In this document: piece after piece, positions 1 to 10,917 of the stretch | Layout: every line of letters starts with the position of its first letter | How positions within the stretch are numbered: position 1 is the stretch's first letter | NCBI RefSeq assembly: GCF_029867415.1 | Contig: NW_026705779.1 | Coordinates: forward strand, 310,001 to 374,000 | DNA: 64,000 bases | Direction: 5' to 3' | Source of the DNA: Vicia villosa | Taxonomy: Eukaryota > Streptophyta > Magnoliopsida > Fabales > Fabaceae | Translations under genes and position numbers: made by a program | The notes under the pieces: model-generated | The model's database searches: none | The model's input: only the letters and a program-made list of their open reading frames with translations | What the model was told of the DNA's origin: nothing

Positions 1-464
1 AGACGAAGACCCCGCTCAAGATTAGAATTTTCGTGTGGAGGATGTTTATTTCCAAACTTCCTTTGAAGGATATGTTGTCACGAAGAGGTATGCTTAATAA
101 TTCCTTCAACCAAAACTGTGTTCTATGTGATTGTCAAGAGGAGTCCATGAACCATTTATTCTTCATGTGTCAAACATCGAAAGCGATATGGAATAAGATC
201 TATTTATGGTTGGGAGATCGAGTAAACTTCTATTTATAGGACTTTAAGTTCTTTGATGTTATTCAAGAGAAGGTAAGGAATGTCTCTACTCGGAAAATCA
301 TAAACATTATTTGGCTGGCAACGTTAAGGATTTTATGGCTCATGAGAAACGTCAATATATTTGAGAATGCCTCGTATAGTTTTGAGGTGGTGTGCACTAA
401 TGTAATGTTCTTCTCTTGGAGATGGTTAGCTTGTACCAATCACTTGTCTCGGTCATGTTTTTAA
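1..464 (+). pseudogene. LINE ORF2 C-terminal fragment (RT zinc-binding region)
   Basis: The open frame at the window edge reads the zinc-binding region typical of plant LINE reverse transcriptases (zf-RVT): an FVWRM..LPLKDMLSRRG segment, then CVLCDCQEES, NHLFFMC and a tryptophan-rich IW...LWLG tail. A TAG at 237-239 breaks the frame. The same frame then continues for 75 codons with LINE-like sequence (IIWLATLRILWLMRN, FSWRWLAC) and ends with TAA at 462-464. The 5' part lies outside the window. LINE ORF2 encodes endonuclease and reverse transcriptase for target-primed integration; this copy is inactive because of the internal stop. Seen: motif spacing and stop. Family assignment rests on the Cys/His pattern. 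Confidence 0.8.
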
Positions 465-575
465 GATTGGTACAAGCTACCTTTATCTTGTTTTAAATCT
501 TTGTAGTCTCTTTGTTGTGAGGGTTGCACCCCTAGTGCGATTTATTCAATCAATTGCTTATTAAAAAAATAATGA
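465..575 (+). mobile_element. LINE 3' untranslated end with short A-rich tail
   Basis: Non-coding sequence following the LINE stop ends in an A-run (about 565-571) typical of a LINE 3' terminus. The exact end and the TSD cannot be fixed because the 5' end of the element lies outside the window. Confidence 0.5.
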
Positions 576-829
576 GAGAAGAAGAAAGAATTAGACATTT
601 ATTATAAATATGAAGAGTTGTTTTGAGTTGTCTTTGCCAATATTGTGAAATTCACGAGAGCCTAACACTAGGTTGGATCATAACATTGGACTAAGATCAA
701 CCATACGTAAGTTTAGGCACCACATCGTTACCAAAAACTCTAAGACATTTGGTGTACGAACATCTCACTTTCATGTGGGAAAATTTTTAACTTACATGTC
801 GATTTTACAAGGTTGTGTTATGTCAATCC
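576..829. other. unassigned AT-rich spacer
   Basis: No ORF, RNA gene or clear repeat boundary seen. It separates the LINE tail from the solo LTR. Confidence 0.4.
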
Positions 830-1246
830 TGTTAGAACAAGATTTGTTCTGATCAATATTCTTAGTTTTGATGATAACAATGTATATGAATTTTGTATGA
901 GATAATGTGGTACTCTAATACTATGCAATTTCCATTTCAGGAATTATATAATGAGTATGCACAAAATCAGCGCAAGAAGCACTGACTCAGAAGGTTCATC
1001 ATGCAACATCAGAACATGGTCTGGCAAGACATCAGAAGATGGTCAAGCAGAATCAGAACATGGTCTATGGAAGCATCAGAAGGACTTGAGATCAGAAGCA
1101 GAAGCACTCCAAGGGGGTGGACTGGAGTAGTTTAGTTAACAATGAACCAGGATAAAAATCATTGTGCAAATTGTCTTTATCTTACAAGTTTTAAAGCTAC
1201 ACTTATTCAACCCCCCCCCCCTTTCTAAGTGTTTTTCTATCCTTCA
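830..1246 (+). mobile_element. Ty1/copia-type solo LTR, 417 bp, TSD AATCC
   Basis: The segment starts TGTTAGAACAAG and ends TCTATCCTTCA (TG...CA). It is flanked by a perfect 5-bp duplication, AATCC at 825-829 and 1247-1251. A polyC run followed by CTTTCTAAGTG close to the 3' end is characteristic of SIRE/Angela-like copia LTRs in legumes. There is no primer site or internal domain, so this is a solo LTR left by LTR-LTR recombination. A 17-bp inverted repeat (AGAACAAGATTTGTTCT) lies right at the 5' end. Family name is inferred from LTR style only. Confidence 0.8.
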
Positions 1247-1251
1247 AATCC

Positions 1252-2137
1252 AAATTCTGTGATATTAGAGGATATTCGTGCTTCACGCTGAATGGTGCCC
1301 TAAGCGTGATAGAGTGTGTTGAAAAGTCTTCCTTCATTTTGGTCAATCCACAACCACTTAATTGAAGCATATGGGTTTCCTTTTTTGCAACCTCGAATAT
1401 CTTCACTATGTTTGGTGTGAATGTGTGGATTTTGTTCTACATTACTGAGACATATTGTTTGTATAATGTTTATAAAGTTTGGGCAACCCTAACCTTACAA
1501 ACCGATGTTAAGTTAGGCCTAACTAAAATTCTAAGATGATATCTTAGTCTTTTTAAAATTTGTTGAACCATATCTACTATAAGGTTTCAGCTATGAGACC
1601 ATATAGATCATTCAAAAAATGTATAGTCAATGATATTTGGGGGAAGGGGTGTGTTAAAAAGTCCAACATTGAATGAAAGATGATTTGAGTATAAGTTCAT
1701 CAGCAATGGCAATCTTATTTTAGAAATCGATTTTATAAGATTGAGTTAGATCACCCTAAATTCTAAAAGCCTTGGCGGGGTATGGTGGAGCGAGAGTGGT
1801 TATGAACATTGAATCGATGTAAAAAAAACTCACATTTAAGGAAAAAAATATGATGATATGTCAAATTTTAGTTAGACGTTCTAGGATTTAATTTTAAGAG
1901 AAGCCTACATTTAATTGATTTATCATATTGTATTATGAGTTAATACACAAGTGAGTTCAAACACCACAAATTTTGAGTGAAAATTTGATATCAAAATTCA
2001 TTATAGCGATTACTCTTAGCTCATAATGTTCATAGCATCGATCTATTATGTACATTTGCATTTGGCATTTAGTAGAACTCATACAATAAATAACAGTCTT
2101 AACTCTACCGTATCTTTTCTTAAATTTTGTACACAAA
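1252..2137. other. unassigned region between solo LTR and Helitron/tandem array
   Basis: No supported gene. Short open frames here have no recognisable motif. The stretch 1640-1780 resembles degraded dispersed legume repeat sequence, but no termini can be placed. Confidence 0.3.
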
Positions 2138-2172
2138 CTAGTAACAAACCCGTGCATACGCATGGGTTCTAT
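2138..2172 (-). mobile_element. Helitron-like 3' terminus on the minus strand
   Basis: Read on the minus strand, the sequence forms a hairpin with near-complementary arms (AACCCATGC / GCACGGGTT), then a short spacer and terminal CTAG (2138-2141), followed by T. This is the canonical Helitron 3' end (hairpin, then CTRR, inserted between A and T). The matching 5' TC end was not found. The tandem array to the right may therefore be cargo of this older element. Confidence 0.5.
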
Positions 2173-2214
2173 TCTATTACGCACATTTGGATACATTATT
2201 TATTTTAAATAAAA

Positions 2215-3811
2215 TATTAAAAAAGAAAAAATATTTATATAAATAATTGATTATTTCGTTTATAAAAATATTTAGATCAATAATAGATTTTTTCCCGTAT
2301 ACCATTTTTGGCTTAAAAATATTTGATCATAAATACCATTTCTCGCATATAAAAATATTTAGATTAATAATAGATTTTTTTCAGTATACAAACTTCATTT
2401 TTGTTTAGGTATCATTTACAAAAATATTTTGATCAATAGTAAATTTCGTATATAAAAATATTTAGATTAGTAGTAGATTTTTTCCCATATACCATTTTTG
2501 AATAAAAAATATTTGGATCGTAAATACCATTTTTCATAAATAATAGATTTTTGCCGTATACAAATATTATTTTTGTTTAGATATCATTTACAAAATTATT
2601 TGGATAAATACAAAAAATTTCGTATATAAAAATATTTAGATCAATAATAGATCTTTTCCCATATACCATTTTTGGATCAAAAATATTTGATCATAAATAT
2701 CATTTCTCGTATATAAATTTTTTTAAATCAATAATAGATTTTTTTCTCGTATACAAACTTCATTTTTTGTTTAGGTATCATTTACAAAAAAATTTGGATC
2801 AATAATAAATTTTGTATATAAAAATATTTAGATCAATAGTAGATTTTTTTCCCGTATACCATTTTTGAGTAAAAAAATTTAGATCATAAATACCATTTTT
2901 CTTAAATAATAGATTTTTTTTTCCGGATACAAATATTATTTTTGTTTGGGTATCATTTACAAAAATATTTGGATCAATATTAAATTTTCGTATATAAAAA
3001 TATTTAGATCAATAATAGATTTTTTCCCTTATATCATTTTTGGATAAAAAATATTTGATTATAAATACCATTTCTCGTATATAAAAATATTTAGATCAAT
3101 AATAGGTTTTTTCCCATGTACAAACTTCATTTTTGTTTAGGTATCATTTACAAAAATATTTGGATCAATAGTATATTTCGTATATAAAAATATTTAGATC
3201 AATGGTAGATTTTTTCTCCGTATACCATTTTTAAATAAAAATATTTAAATCATAAATACCATTTTTCGCAAATAATAGATTTTTTCTGTATATTAATGTT
3301 ATTTTTGTTTAGGTATCATTTACGAAAACATTTAGATCATTATTAAATTTTTGTATATAAAAATATTTAGATCAATAATAGATTTTTTGGCCTATGCCAT
3401 TTTTGATTAAAAAATATTTGGATCATAAATAACATTTTTCGTATATAAAAATATTTAGTTCAATAGTAGATTTTTTTTCTCGTATACGAACTTCATTTTT
3501 GTTTAGGTATCGTTTACAAAAATATTTGGATTAATAGTAAATTTCGTACTTTAAAATATTTAGATCAATAGTAGATTTTTCCGTATACCATTTTTTAATA
3601 AAAAAAATTTGGATCATTTATACTATTTTTCGTATACAAATATTTTTTTTATGTATTATTTACAAAAATATTTGGTTCAATATTAAATTTTCGAATATAA
3701 AAATATTTAGATCAATAATATAGTTTTTGAATAAATTTTTTCCGTATACTATTTTTGAATAAATAATATTTCAATTATAAATATCATTTTTCGTATATAA
3801 AAATATATAAA
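2215..3811. repeat. AT-rich higher-order tandem repeat, about 365-bp period
   Basis: Subunits of roughly 90-100 bp share the core AAAATATTTAGATCAATAAT followed by AGATTTTTTCCCGTATACC or a variant. Occurrences of the fuller 'cgtatataaaaatattta' form lie near 2257, 2447, 2621, 2812, 2990, 3179, 3353 and 3545. Their spacing alternates about 190 and 175 bp, giving a repeating unit near 365 bp made of four subunits. Units are diverged. Non-coding; function unknown. Confidence 0.75.
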
Positions 3812-5807
3812 TCTATAACAATATATATCTATAATCTATAACAATATATAAAGAGAATACATTAATTTGAGCTGGCCTATTTTTCTTCCGAAACTACCCT
3901 TTATTTTTTGCTATATTTATTAGGAAACCACAAATAATAACTACCTAGAGGTTACAAAGTCTAATTTTTTATATATTCATTAGGAGTCCACATACAATAA
4001 CTAGCTAGAGGTTACAAAGCCTGATGAAACTGCTACCATCTAAATTCATCGATAACTACAGCATAATACAAAAAAGAAGTGGGCATTTTCATGGTGGGGT
4101 TGTTTTCTTAATGAGACCATAAACACTAACTACTGCTGACAGAATCCTTTCTTCTCTCTTGGTTATGGTAATAAACATCTTTTTAAAACATTCTTTCAAA
4201 TCCATATTTACATATTCATTAATTTTATTTTATAAACATTGTCATTCTTTATGTGTTCTACTCAACTTAATTTTCAAAAATATGATTCGAAAATGATAAT
4301 TGATGTTTATTTTTTAAAATAAGATACTATGAATTCTACCAACAGTAGGTGAATATGTTTATTTAAATAACTAATTCATGGAAGTTCTTTCTATAACTGA
4401 TATATGGGTGTTTCTATCGACAAAGTACTGTTGGTGCAATAGAGCATACTCATAAACATGTTTTGAACACACATAGAAAATGCATGTCTTCTGGCATTTT
4501 CTCCCATTATTATGTACTTTCTTAATTTATTATTTTTTCTCCAATTGTTACATACTTTCTGAATCTATTATATTTATTAACTTTTCTCCATGTTCAATAT
4601 CCTAATATTATGATTTCACCTTTTTATAATTTTGATATTTATTACCGATCACTTTTTCACATTTTCAATAAATTGATACAGCAGGGTATAAAATTATATA
4701 AAATTGAGTAGTGGAACTAAAAAAAACATTTTTATCATCCAAGAAATCAAGAATAATTATATATGTTAAAAAAGTATCAATTGTAAATTATAATTATACT
4801 TATTAACCAAAGGAATCCATGTGTGGGGAAACATTATCTTCACTCTCTTGATCACCGCATAATACTTTTTATTTGTACCGTTTATACTTTGAATTGGTGA
4901 GAGTAGACATAATTTATATTCTTATTATTGACTCGCATTCTTTTATTTTTTCATTTTAATTTTTATGATTCTACATTTTAAGTTTCATGATTTTTAATCA
5001 TCAGAAAACACAAAGAGGAGGAAGGCAGACTATATGTATAAATATATACTTATAATTGACACTCTTTATAATTTTTTTTCTATTGTTTTTACATTTTTCA
5101 GTTCTTTTAATATAATTTGACATTCTTTATTTTTTTTATTTGTTAATGCTCTATATTTATGTTATTATGGGTTTGTGTTGTATTGTATACATGACGTGTC
5201 ATGCATGGTTGTTTTGAGTGATGTCGAGCCTTCTCAATTTGAACAATTAAATGAAAGAGAAATAGAGGATATCAATTACCATAGTCTTTTTGATAGAGTT
5301 GATTACTATTGTTAACAAATCAAGTGTAAATAATTAAATCCTATGCAATTAAAACATGTATAATGCATCACATGCTTCATAAATGTAGATATCCTATAAA
5401 AAAAATCGAGTGGGTGAGAGGAGATAGAGAGGGGGACGGAGGGAGGGAGAGAGGGGGAGAATTAAAATAAAAGGAAAAAAAATAAACAAGCAAATATGAA
5501 AACACATATGACAATGTTTATTACACAAATAGTGTAAGTTAAAGTCAAAATTAAATGAAAATATCCCTTTATTATGCTTAGGGCGACCTACAATAAAAAC
5601 CTCATAAAAGACATTTACATATTTATACATTTCAGTGTGTATTTCAAAAAGGACAGACAAATGATAAAAGTGTGTATTTCAAAATTTATTGCTCATATAA
5701 TTTAAATTGAAATTAAAAACAAATAAAAATTACCTTTTATATTTCGACCCGTGTGTACATTTAAAAAAGCGGATAAACGGGCACGGGAGTTCCCGTTTAG
5801 ACGCTAG
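3812..5807 (+). mobile_element. non-autonomous Helitron, 1,996 bp
   Basis: The 5' end begins TCTATAACAATATATATC, followed by AT-rich sequence and an ACTACCCTT block, a common arrangement at plant Helitron starts. The 3' end has a hairpin with arms AAACGGG and CCCGTTT (5775-5798), then AGACG and terminal CTAG (5804-5807). The element sits exactly between A (3811) and T (5808), as expected for Helitrons, with no TSD. Joining the flanks restores the host tandem-repeat motif, which confirms both ends. There is no Rep/helicase ORF, so it would need a partner. Internal oddities: a direct repeat of about 60 bp (about 3905-4020) and a GA-rich tract (5405-5462). Confidence 0.8.
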
Positions 5808-5835
5808 TTAATAATAGATTTTTTTTGGATGAAAT
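5808..5835. repeat. remnant of tandem array right of the Helitron
   Basis: TTAATAATAGATTTTTTTT continues the subunit core interrupted at 3811. It is a short remainder of the AT-rich array on the far side of the Helitron. Confidence 0.7.
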
Positions 5836-7364
5836 AAGTGAGAAAATGATGAAAGAAACAAAAAATAGAGAATGGAGAGAAATTTGGTAAATGTGATCAA
5901 ATATGAGAGTTGTATTATTTTAATAATAAAATTAAGAATTATGCAAAGACTAAATAACCACAATTTTAATGTAGTGGCAAAAAATCAAATAAATGTACTA
6001 GAGACTTTTTTACGATTATTAATTTTCTTATATTATAATATAATTTTGTACACAAAAATAACAAACGCTACTATTCGAGTTCGGAATACAAACTGAATTC
6101 TAGATACAAACATCCAAATTCAAAACATAATTTTAATATTTACAAAGTGTTCTTTAACAATATTGTTTTCAGTCATTAAACTCCCTTTTGTCAAATTTAA
6201 TTTTAGTAAAATTAATAAATATTTATTTGTTTCGATCTAACAATAAATTATTATTCTTAACTAATAATTTTATTATTGGGTGGTTAATTGGTCAGGACAC
6301 TTGCTTAATCACGAGTCTTAATTAAATTCATTTAGACACACATGAATTAAAGTAAAATAATATTTATTATTTAAATTAAATAATATATATTTTATGTCTG
6401 CGCCTAACAGTATCAACATCTATTATTTCTTTTTGGAGTTATGATTAATAATGACTTCTTTTTTTTTCAAACTATCCACATCTTTCACGTGGAGTATAAA
6501 GGATAACAAATATCCACAAAAAGCTGATCTTGTCATGAGATTGAAAACCAAAGCAAAAACATTATCCAACTTTGTATGAACCCTAGCACACCTCTCGAGA
6601 ATTCAAATATAGTATCAAAGATATTTGCCCTGAAAATGTATGGCAAACAACATTCCGATAGTGATTCACCAACCATCTGGACAGGGATTACTATATGGTT
6701 AATACTGAGATTTTGCATTAAATTATGTGATGTGGACCTCATGAATTTCAATAATGCCATATGGTGCAGTGTGCACCCTTGCATCATCATCACTTAAAAT
6801 ATAATCTAAATATTGAGACATTTTAAGGAAAAATATTGATGAACATTTGTGAAGAAAATATAGAAATATTATAATGGGTAAGGTGTATGGAGAGAGCTTT
6901 TCACAACATGTGCTATTCTAATTTAGAAAAATCCATTATTGTTGTGTCCAATTTTTTAAAGAGAAATATTAATGAATATTTGTTAAGTAAACAAATATAG
7001 CAATATTATAATGAGAGGAGTGTATGGGAAGAGAGCACAAAATTTCTATTTTTCTTCTACTAAAATTTAAGTAAATTCTTTAAAAAAAAATTTAATAAAT
7101 AAGTATATATATTTGTTTAAATTATAATTATTTTTTTGATAACTTATAACTAATATTATTTAGAGTATATAAAATAAAAAAAATAAGATGCGGTAATGGA
7201 GAAAATAAATAAATTGAATATTGTTATGTGCATTTAGAAAGTCGATAGAGAAAGGCTCAAGATCGAAGATTAAGATGAAAGGCACACGAAATAGGTGGAC
7301 CTTCGTTCTTACTATATAGAAGTATGCAATTTCACCCCTCAGCATATAAATCAACGTCTGATCT
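5836..7364. other. AT-rich non-coding region with a diverged duplication
   Basis: No supported gene. Two segments of about 80-100 bp, near 6820-6900 and 6960-7045, share the order 'aaatattgatgaa(c/t)atttgt ... atattataatg ... gtgtatgg ... gagagc'. They look like an old tandem duplication. Confidence 0.4.
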
Positions 7365-8034
7365 AATTTGACGGTTGTTCACACAGCTCCCCACATCGTA
7401 CGACAAAAGTTTAAACCACTCTTAGTATATAAGGGTAAAATGTGCCCTTTTAGGTATTCAAATATATTCTCCCTCACATATTACTTCGGTTTTCTCACTA
7501 ACTTAAACGTTAGAGTGCTAACATTGCAAGTGTTGGGTTTGATTGAAAATATATATGTTGAAGAAGTCTCACACAGCTTATTTTTGTGAAGGAAGAGGGA
7601 GTCCAAAACTATATACAGAATTCAAGTTTTTCTTTTCAAGATGCACCAGTCAAAAGCACTTTAAGCTTGTATTTGACTTTCTTTGTTCTCTTATGCTCTT
7701 GTATTATAGTGTTGTGAGATGTAGTTAAATATTTTTTTTGGAGGGTGTGGGTGTACTGGGTGCCTGGGGTATTTGAGGATATATTATGTATTGTAACAAT
7801 TTCCACATAGTGTTATTCTCTGGTTGTCATTTGACAACGGTCGTGATTTTTTCTCCAGTTTTGGAGTTTCCACGTTAATCTCTTGTGTTGTTATTGTGTT
7901 CCTATTTTTTTCTCTATGCTTGTTATTTTCCCAACAACACGTCATCCTCCTCTTCACAGTATTGGACGTATATATCCATTGCAATAAATACAACTTTGCT
8001 ATCTCACTTTCCATTACGAGTTCCTAACACAACA
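7365..8034 (+). mobile_element. 5' LTR-like region of a decayed Tat-lineage gypsy element
   Basis: The stretch carries marks of Tat-group LTRs: 'tctgatctaatttgacggtt' near the left, 'tcactaacttaaacgttaga' followed by a GTGCTAACATTGCA stretch in the middle, and an end (...CCTAACACAACA) placed just before a degenerate primer site. The left boundary is not certain. Functionally it would hold the promoter and polyadenylation signals; it is decayed. Confidence 0.5.
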
Positions 8035-8035
8035 G

Positions 8036-8051
8036 TACCGCCATATGTGAG
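8036..8051 (+). other. degenerate primer-binding site of the Tat element
   Basis: TACCGCCATATGTGAG corresponds position by position to TGGCGCCGTCTGTGGG, the usual primer site of Tat-type elements, followed by GAAACGACTTCTG. Several mutations are present. Confidence 0.45.
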
Positions 8052-8189
8052 AAACGACTTCTGATTTTCGCTAATTTCCACGAAATACCATTGTTTCTCT
8101 ATCAAAGATCCTGATCACCTTTCTTCAAGTTCCAACGATTTTCTTTTGTGAAGTTCTAATTTCCTCCTCCAATAGATCTATCATCAGAT

Positions 8190-8448
8190 TCATCAAGCAA
8201 TTTGACGTCCAAAGTCACTCGATATATCGTTCAACTTCAAGCTACCGATGTAATTGGTGAAGTTACTAGGGCTCAGCCTGTTCCTCCTCATGCTTTAGTA
8301 GAAAATGATCTAATCCCGGTGGCATCTCCCTTTGAACCTACACAACAAGATTTCACTTCTCCAAGAGTCGAGCAAGGAACATTCCAGGCCCTTCCGTTCT
8401 TTAGATCCAAACAACTACCTCACCAAGGTGAACCTTCGCACCTACCTC
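8190..8448 (+). pseudogene. decayed Tat gag, N-terminal part
   Basis: An open stretch without ATG reads SKVTRYIVQLQATDV...PVPPHALVENDLIPV...TQQDFTSPRVEQG, low-complexity sequence like the variable N-terminus of gypsy gag. It is cut at 8448 by a solo LTR and resumes at 9703 in another frame. The product would be a capsid/nucleocapsid precursor. Not functional. Confidence 0.45.
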
Positions 8449-8636
8449 TGTTGAAACATATTCTGTTAATGTTTTGAATACTGCAAACTATTTTATTCAA
8501 GAAACTCCAAAGTGATTTCATCAATTTATCATCTAAATAATTTATGGTCTGTATCAAACAAAGAGTTAAAATGATGATTCAAGACTGTGCTGACAAAGAA
8601 CAAAGCTTTAAGAACATATGGATTCTCAGAAGTTCA

Positions 8637-8913
8637 ATGAGTTACTCTTCAGAATTATGGTCCCAGAGTTACTCTTCAGAATTATGGTCCTAGAGTTACT
8701 CTTCAGAATTATAGTCCCAGAGTTACTCTTCAGAATTATGGTCCCAGAGTTACTCTCGAGAATTATGGTCCCAGAGTTACTCTCCAGATTTACGGTCCCA
8801 GAGTTACTTGTCCCAGAGTTACTCGTCCCAGAAGTACTGTCCCAGAGTTACTCTCCAGAAGTACTAGTCCCAGAGTTACTCGTCCCAGAGTTACTCCTCC
8901 ATATTTACTCTGC
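8637..8913 (+). repeat. short tandem repeats with GAGTTACTC core in the solo LTR
   Basis: About eleven units, initially 27 bp long (TGGTCCCAGAGTTACTCTTC plus AGAATTA), later shortened to 15-20 bp. Ten carry the odd palindrome GAGTTACTC. The repeat translates in one frame as a PELLFRIMV-like series, which is a by-product of the repeat and not a gene. Confidence 0.8.
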
Positions 8914-9077
8914 CAAGAATAAGTCTTTGTTGAAATAGTCAAATGTCAGAATTTGCAGCATGTCATAAGTACTCTGAACCAAGACCAAGTCATACTCAAG
9001 ACCAAGTCCTACAAAGACAAATCTTCCAGCACTTCTCAAAAGAAACTCTCGGCCTTCCTTCACTCTTGGCTTGGCAC

Positions 9078-9085
9078 TATAAATA
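9078..9085 (+). promoter_or_regulatory. TATA-like box in the 1,249-bp LTR
   Basis: TATAAATA in the context GGCACTATAAATACAAG lies about 600 bp before the LTR 3' end, a plausible position for the retroelement promoter. No transcript data can be seen. Confidence 0.5.
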
Positions 9086-9697
9086 CAAGTCTCATGCTTT
9101 GTTCTTAGACACCGAAAATATCCACAAGCATACAAAGAAAGCCAAAGTCTTCATTCACAAAGTATTCATACTCTCTAGATATTATCTTTAGCTCTCACTA
9201 CCATATAGTGATCAAAATATATTAGAGTTATCATACACATTCTATATTTAAATACTCACTGCCATATGGAGAGTATTTAGGAATTTATTGTAAACCAACT
9301 AAGATCACAAAGTATATCATAGATATACAAACCAATCATTTTGTAAGCTATCTGTAAGCTATACCATTCAGAAGTGTAAGCCTGGTGAGGCTAAGAATAC
9401 ATAGAAGAAAAAGCTATTGTAAGAAGTATCAATAAAGGATAATCTCACAGGGTGTGGGGACTGGACTAACCAAGTTGGTGAACCAGGATAAGTTTTCTTG
9501 TGTTATTTATTTACAGTCTTTTTCTTATATTATCCACAACTATATTTTATCACACACAATAGCACTAATTACTTGAACTCCTAAAAGTTATTACTAATCA
9601 CTTTTCTCTTATCAAAGACAATATTTTTAAATACTTATATAAATTTTAAAAGGGACACAATCCAACCCCCCTTTTTGTGTCGTACCTTATTCCATCA

Positions 9698-10917
9698 ACC
9701 TCTTCCTCTACCAGTATTGAAGAGAACATTCAATATGCTCCACTAAAAGACAATATTGTATGGGAAGCAATTTGTCGAGGAAATCAGGCCATCATGTCTA
9801 ATATGGTTCCCGTTGGAACAACTACACTAAATATATAAGTCTAGAAGTCACCGGCTTGCGACCAGTACCAAGCACGAAGCGTTAGTCATACTCCTCCCGA
9901 GGTCCACTGCCCTCATCATTCACCTGCATGTCATCCCCGAAGAAAGGAAATATATGATGTAAAAGCTCCGACTCTGTAGAAAAAGAAGAAACTTTTTGTC
10001 CATCCACATCCTAGATGATTGGATCTCGATGCCTTTGAATATTTCAAAGCTTCAGAGCTATGACATAATCACAAATCCAGACAAACATCTTAAGCATGCA
10101 GACAACTAGTTAGATAGCTAACACACCTAAGTGGTAGGGAAGTATAAGCTTTTTGAATTAACACTTACTGGAGTTGCGACAAATTAGTTTAAAGATCTAC
10201 CAGATCTACACATAGATTTATGGAAGGGCCTCTGTGACACCTTCGCTTCCCTATTTATTGTTCGAAAGGCATAACCCACGACCATGTTCGTACTCAGCGG
10301 GGTTATTAAGCAAAAGAAAGAAACTTTACATGACTACATTGTCTGCTTCATAAAAGTGGAAGCAATAGTGGGAATCACAAATGGCGGGTTGAAATGTTTG
10401 ATGTTCAAGAAGGGGTTAAGCTCAAGCTACATGTTCTAGGAAAAGTTTTGGCTCAAAGGAGCCTGTAATTTGAGTGATATGCTAAAGGGTTCATCCCTAT
10501 ATCAATTATGAGGGCGAGCATTTGGACGACGAGGGGGATAGAGTGCGGGGAGTAGGGAACTCTGAATACAACCATGAAGTAGAAAGAGATAACATTCATC
10601 GTAAATGAGATGAGGATTGTAGACCTTGATCTAGGTCCAATTCCTACACTCCCTTGAACACTTAGGGGGAGAAAATCTTGAAAGAGTGTGCGAACATTGA
10701 GTTTAGGGAAGCCAAAATCAGGAATCCCTACCAGTCAAAGAATTATCTAAGACAGACAAGTCTAAATACCATTGTTTCCAAAAGATTCGTGATCACAACA
10801 CAAATGAGTGCATCCATCAGAAGGATGTGATACAAGAGTTGTTTAAGACAGTCAGCCTATAGAGTACACCTAGGATGGTGAAAAGAAATAAATTCATGAC
10901 AATAAGAGAGGACCTTG
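9698..10917 (+). pseudogene. decayed Tat gag, capsid region
   Basis: Broken reading frames retain gag-like stretches: IEENIQYAPLKDNIVWEAI and GNQAIMSNMVPVG just after the solo LTR, then LPDLHIDLWKGLCDTFASLF...LSGVIKQKKETLHDYI and GLKCLMFKKGL, matching the retrotransposon gag fold of the Tat group. Multiple stops and frameshifts are present. The Tekay insertion at 10918 ends this part; the protease region resumes at 19381. Confidence 0.65.

Larger units (their letters stand above)
8449..9697 (+). mobile_element. copia-like solo LTR, 1,249 bp, TSD ACCTC
   Basis: The segment begins TGTTGAAACATATTC and ends TTATTCCATCA. It is flanked by a perfect ACCTC duplication (8444-8448 and 9698-9702) and is inserted in the decayed Tat gag. 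Near the 3' end a polyC run (CCAACCCCCCTTTTTGTG) resembles copia LTR ends. It holds a tandem repeat block and a TATA-like box. There is no internal domain, so it is a solo LTR. Confidence 0.85.

Noticed and set aside
1203..1406. 67-codon minus-strand ORF
   Set aside because: Crosses the end of a solo LTR and its TSD; no domain.
8618..8938. 106-codon ORF with PELLFRIMV repeats
   Set aside because: A by-product of the short tandem repeat in the 1,249-bp LTR.
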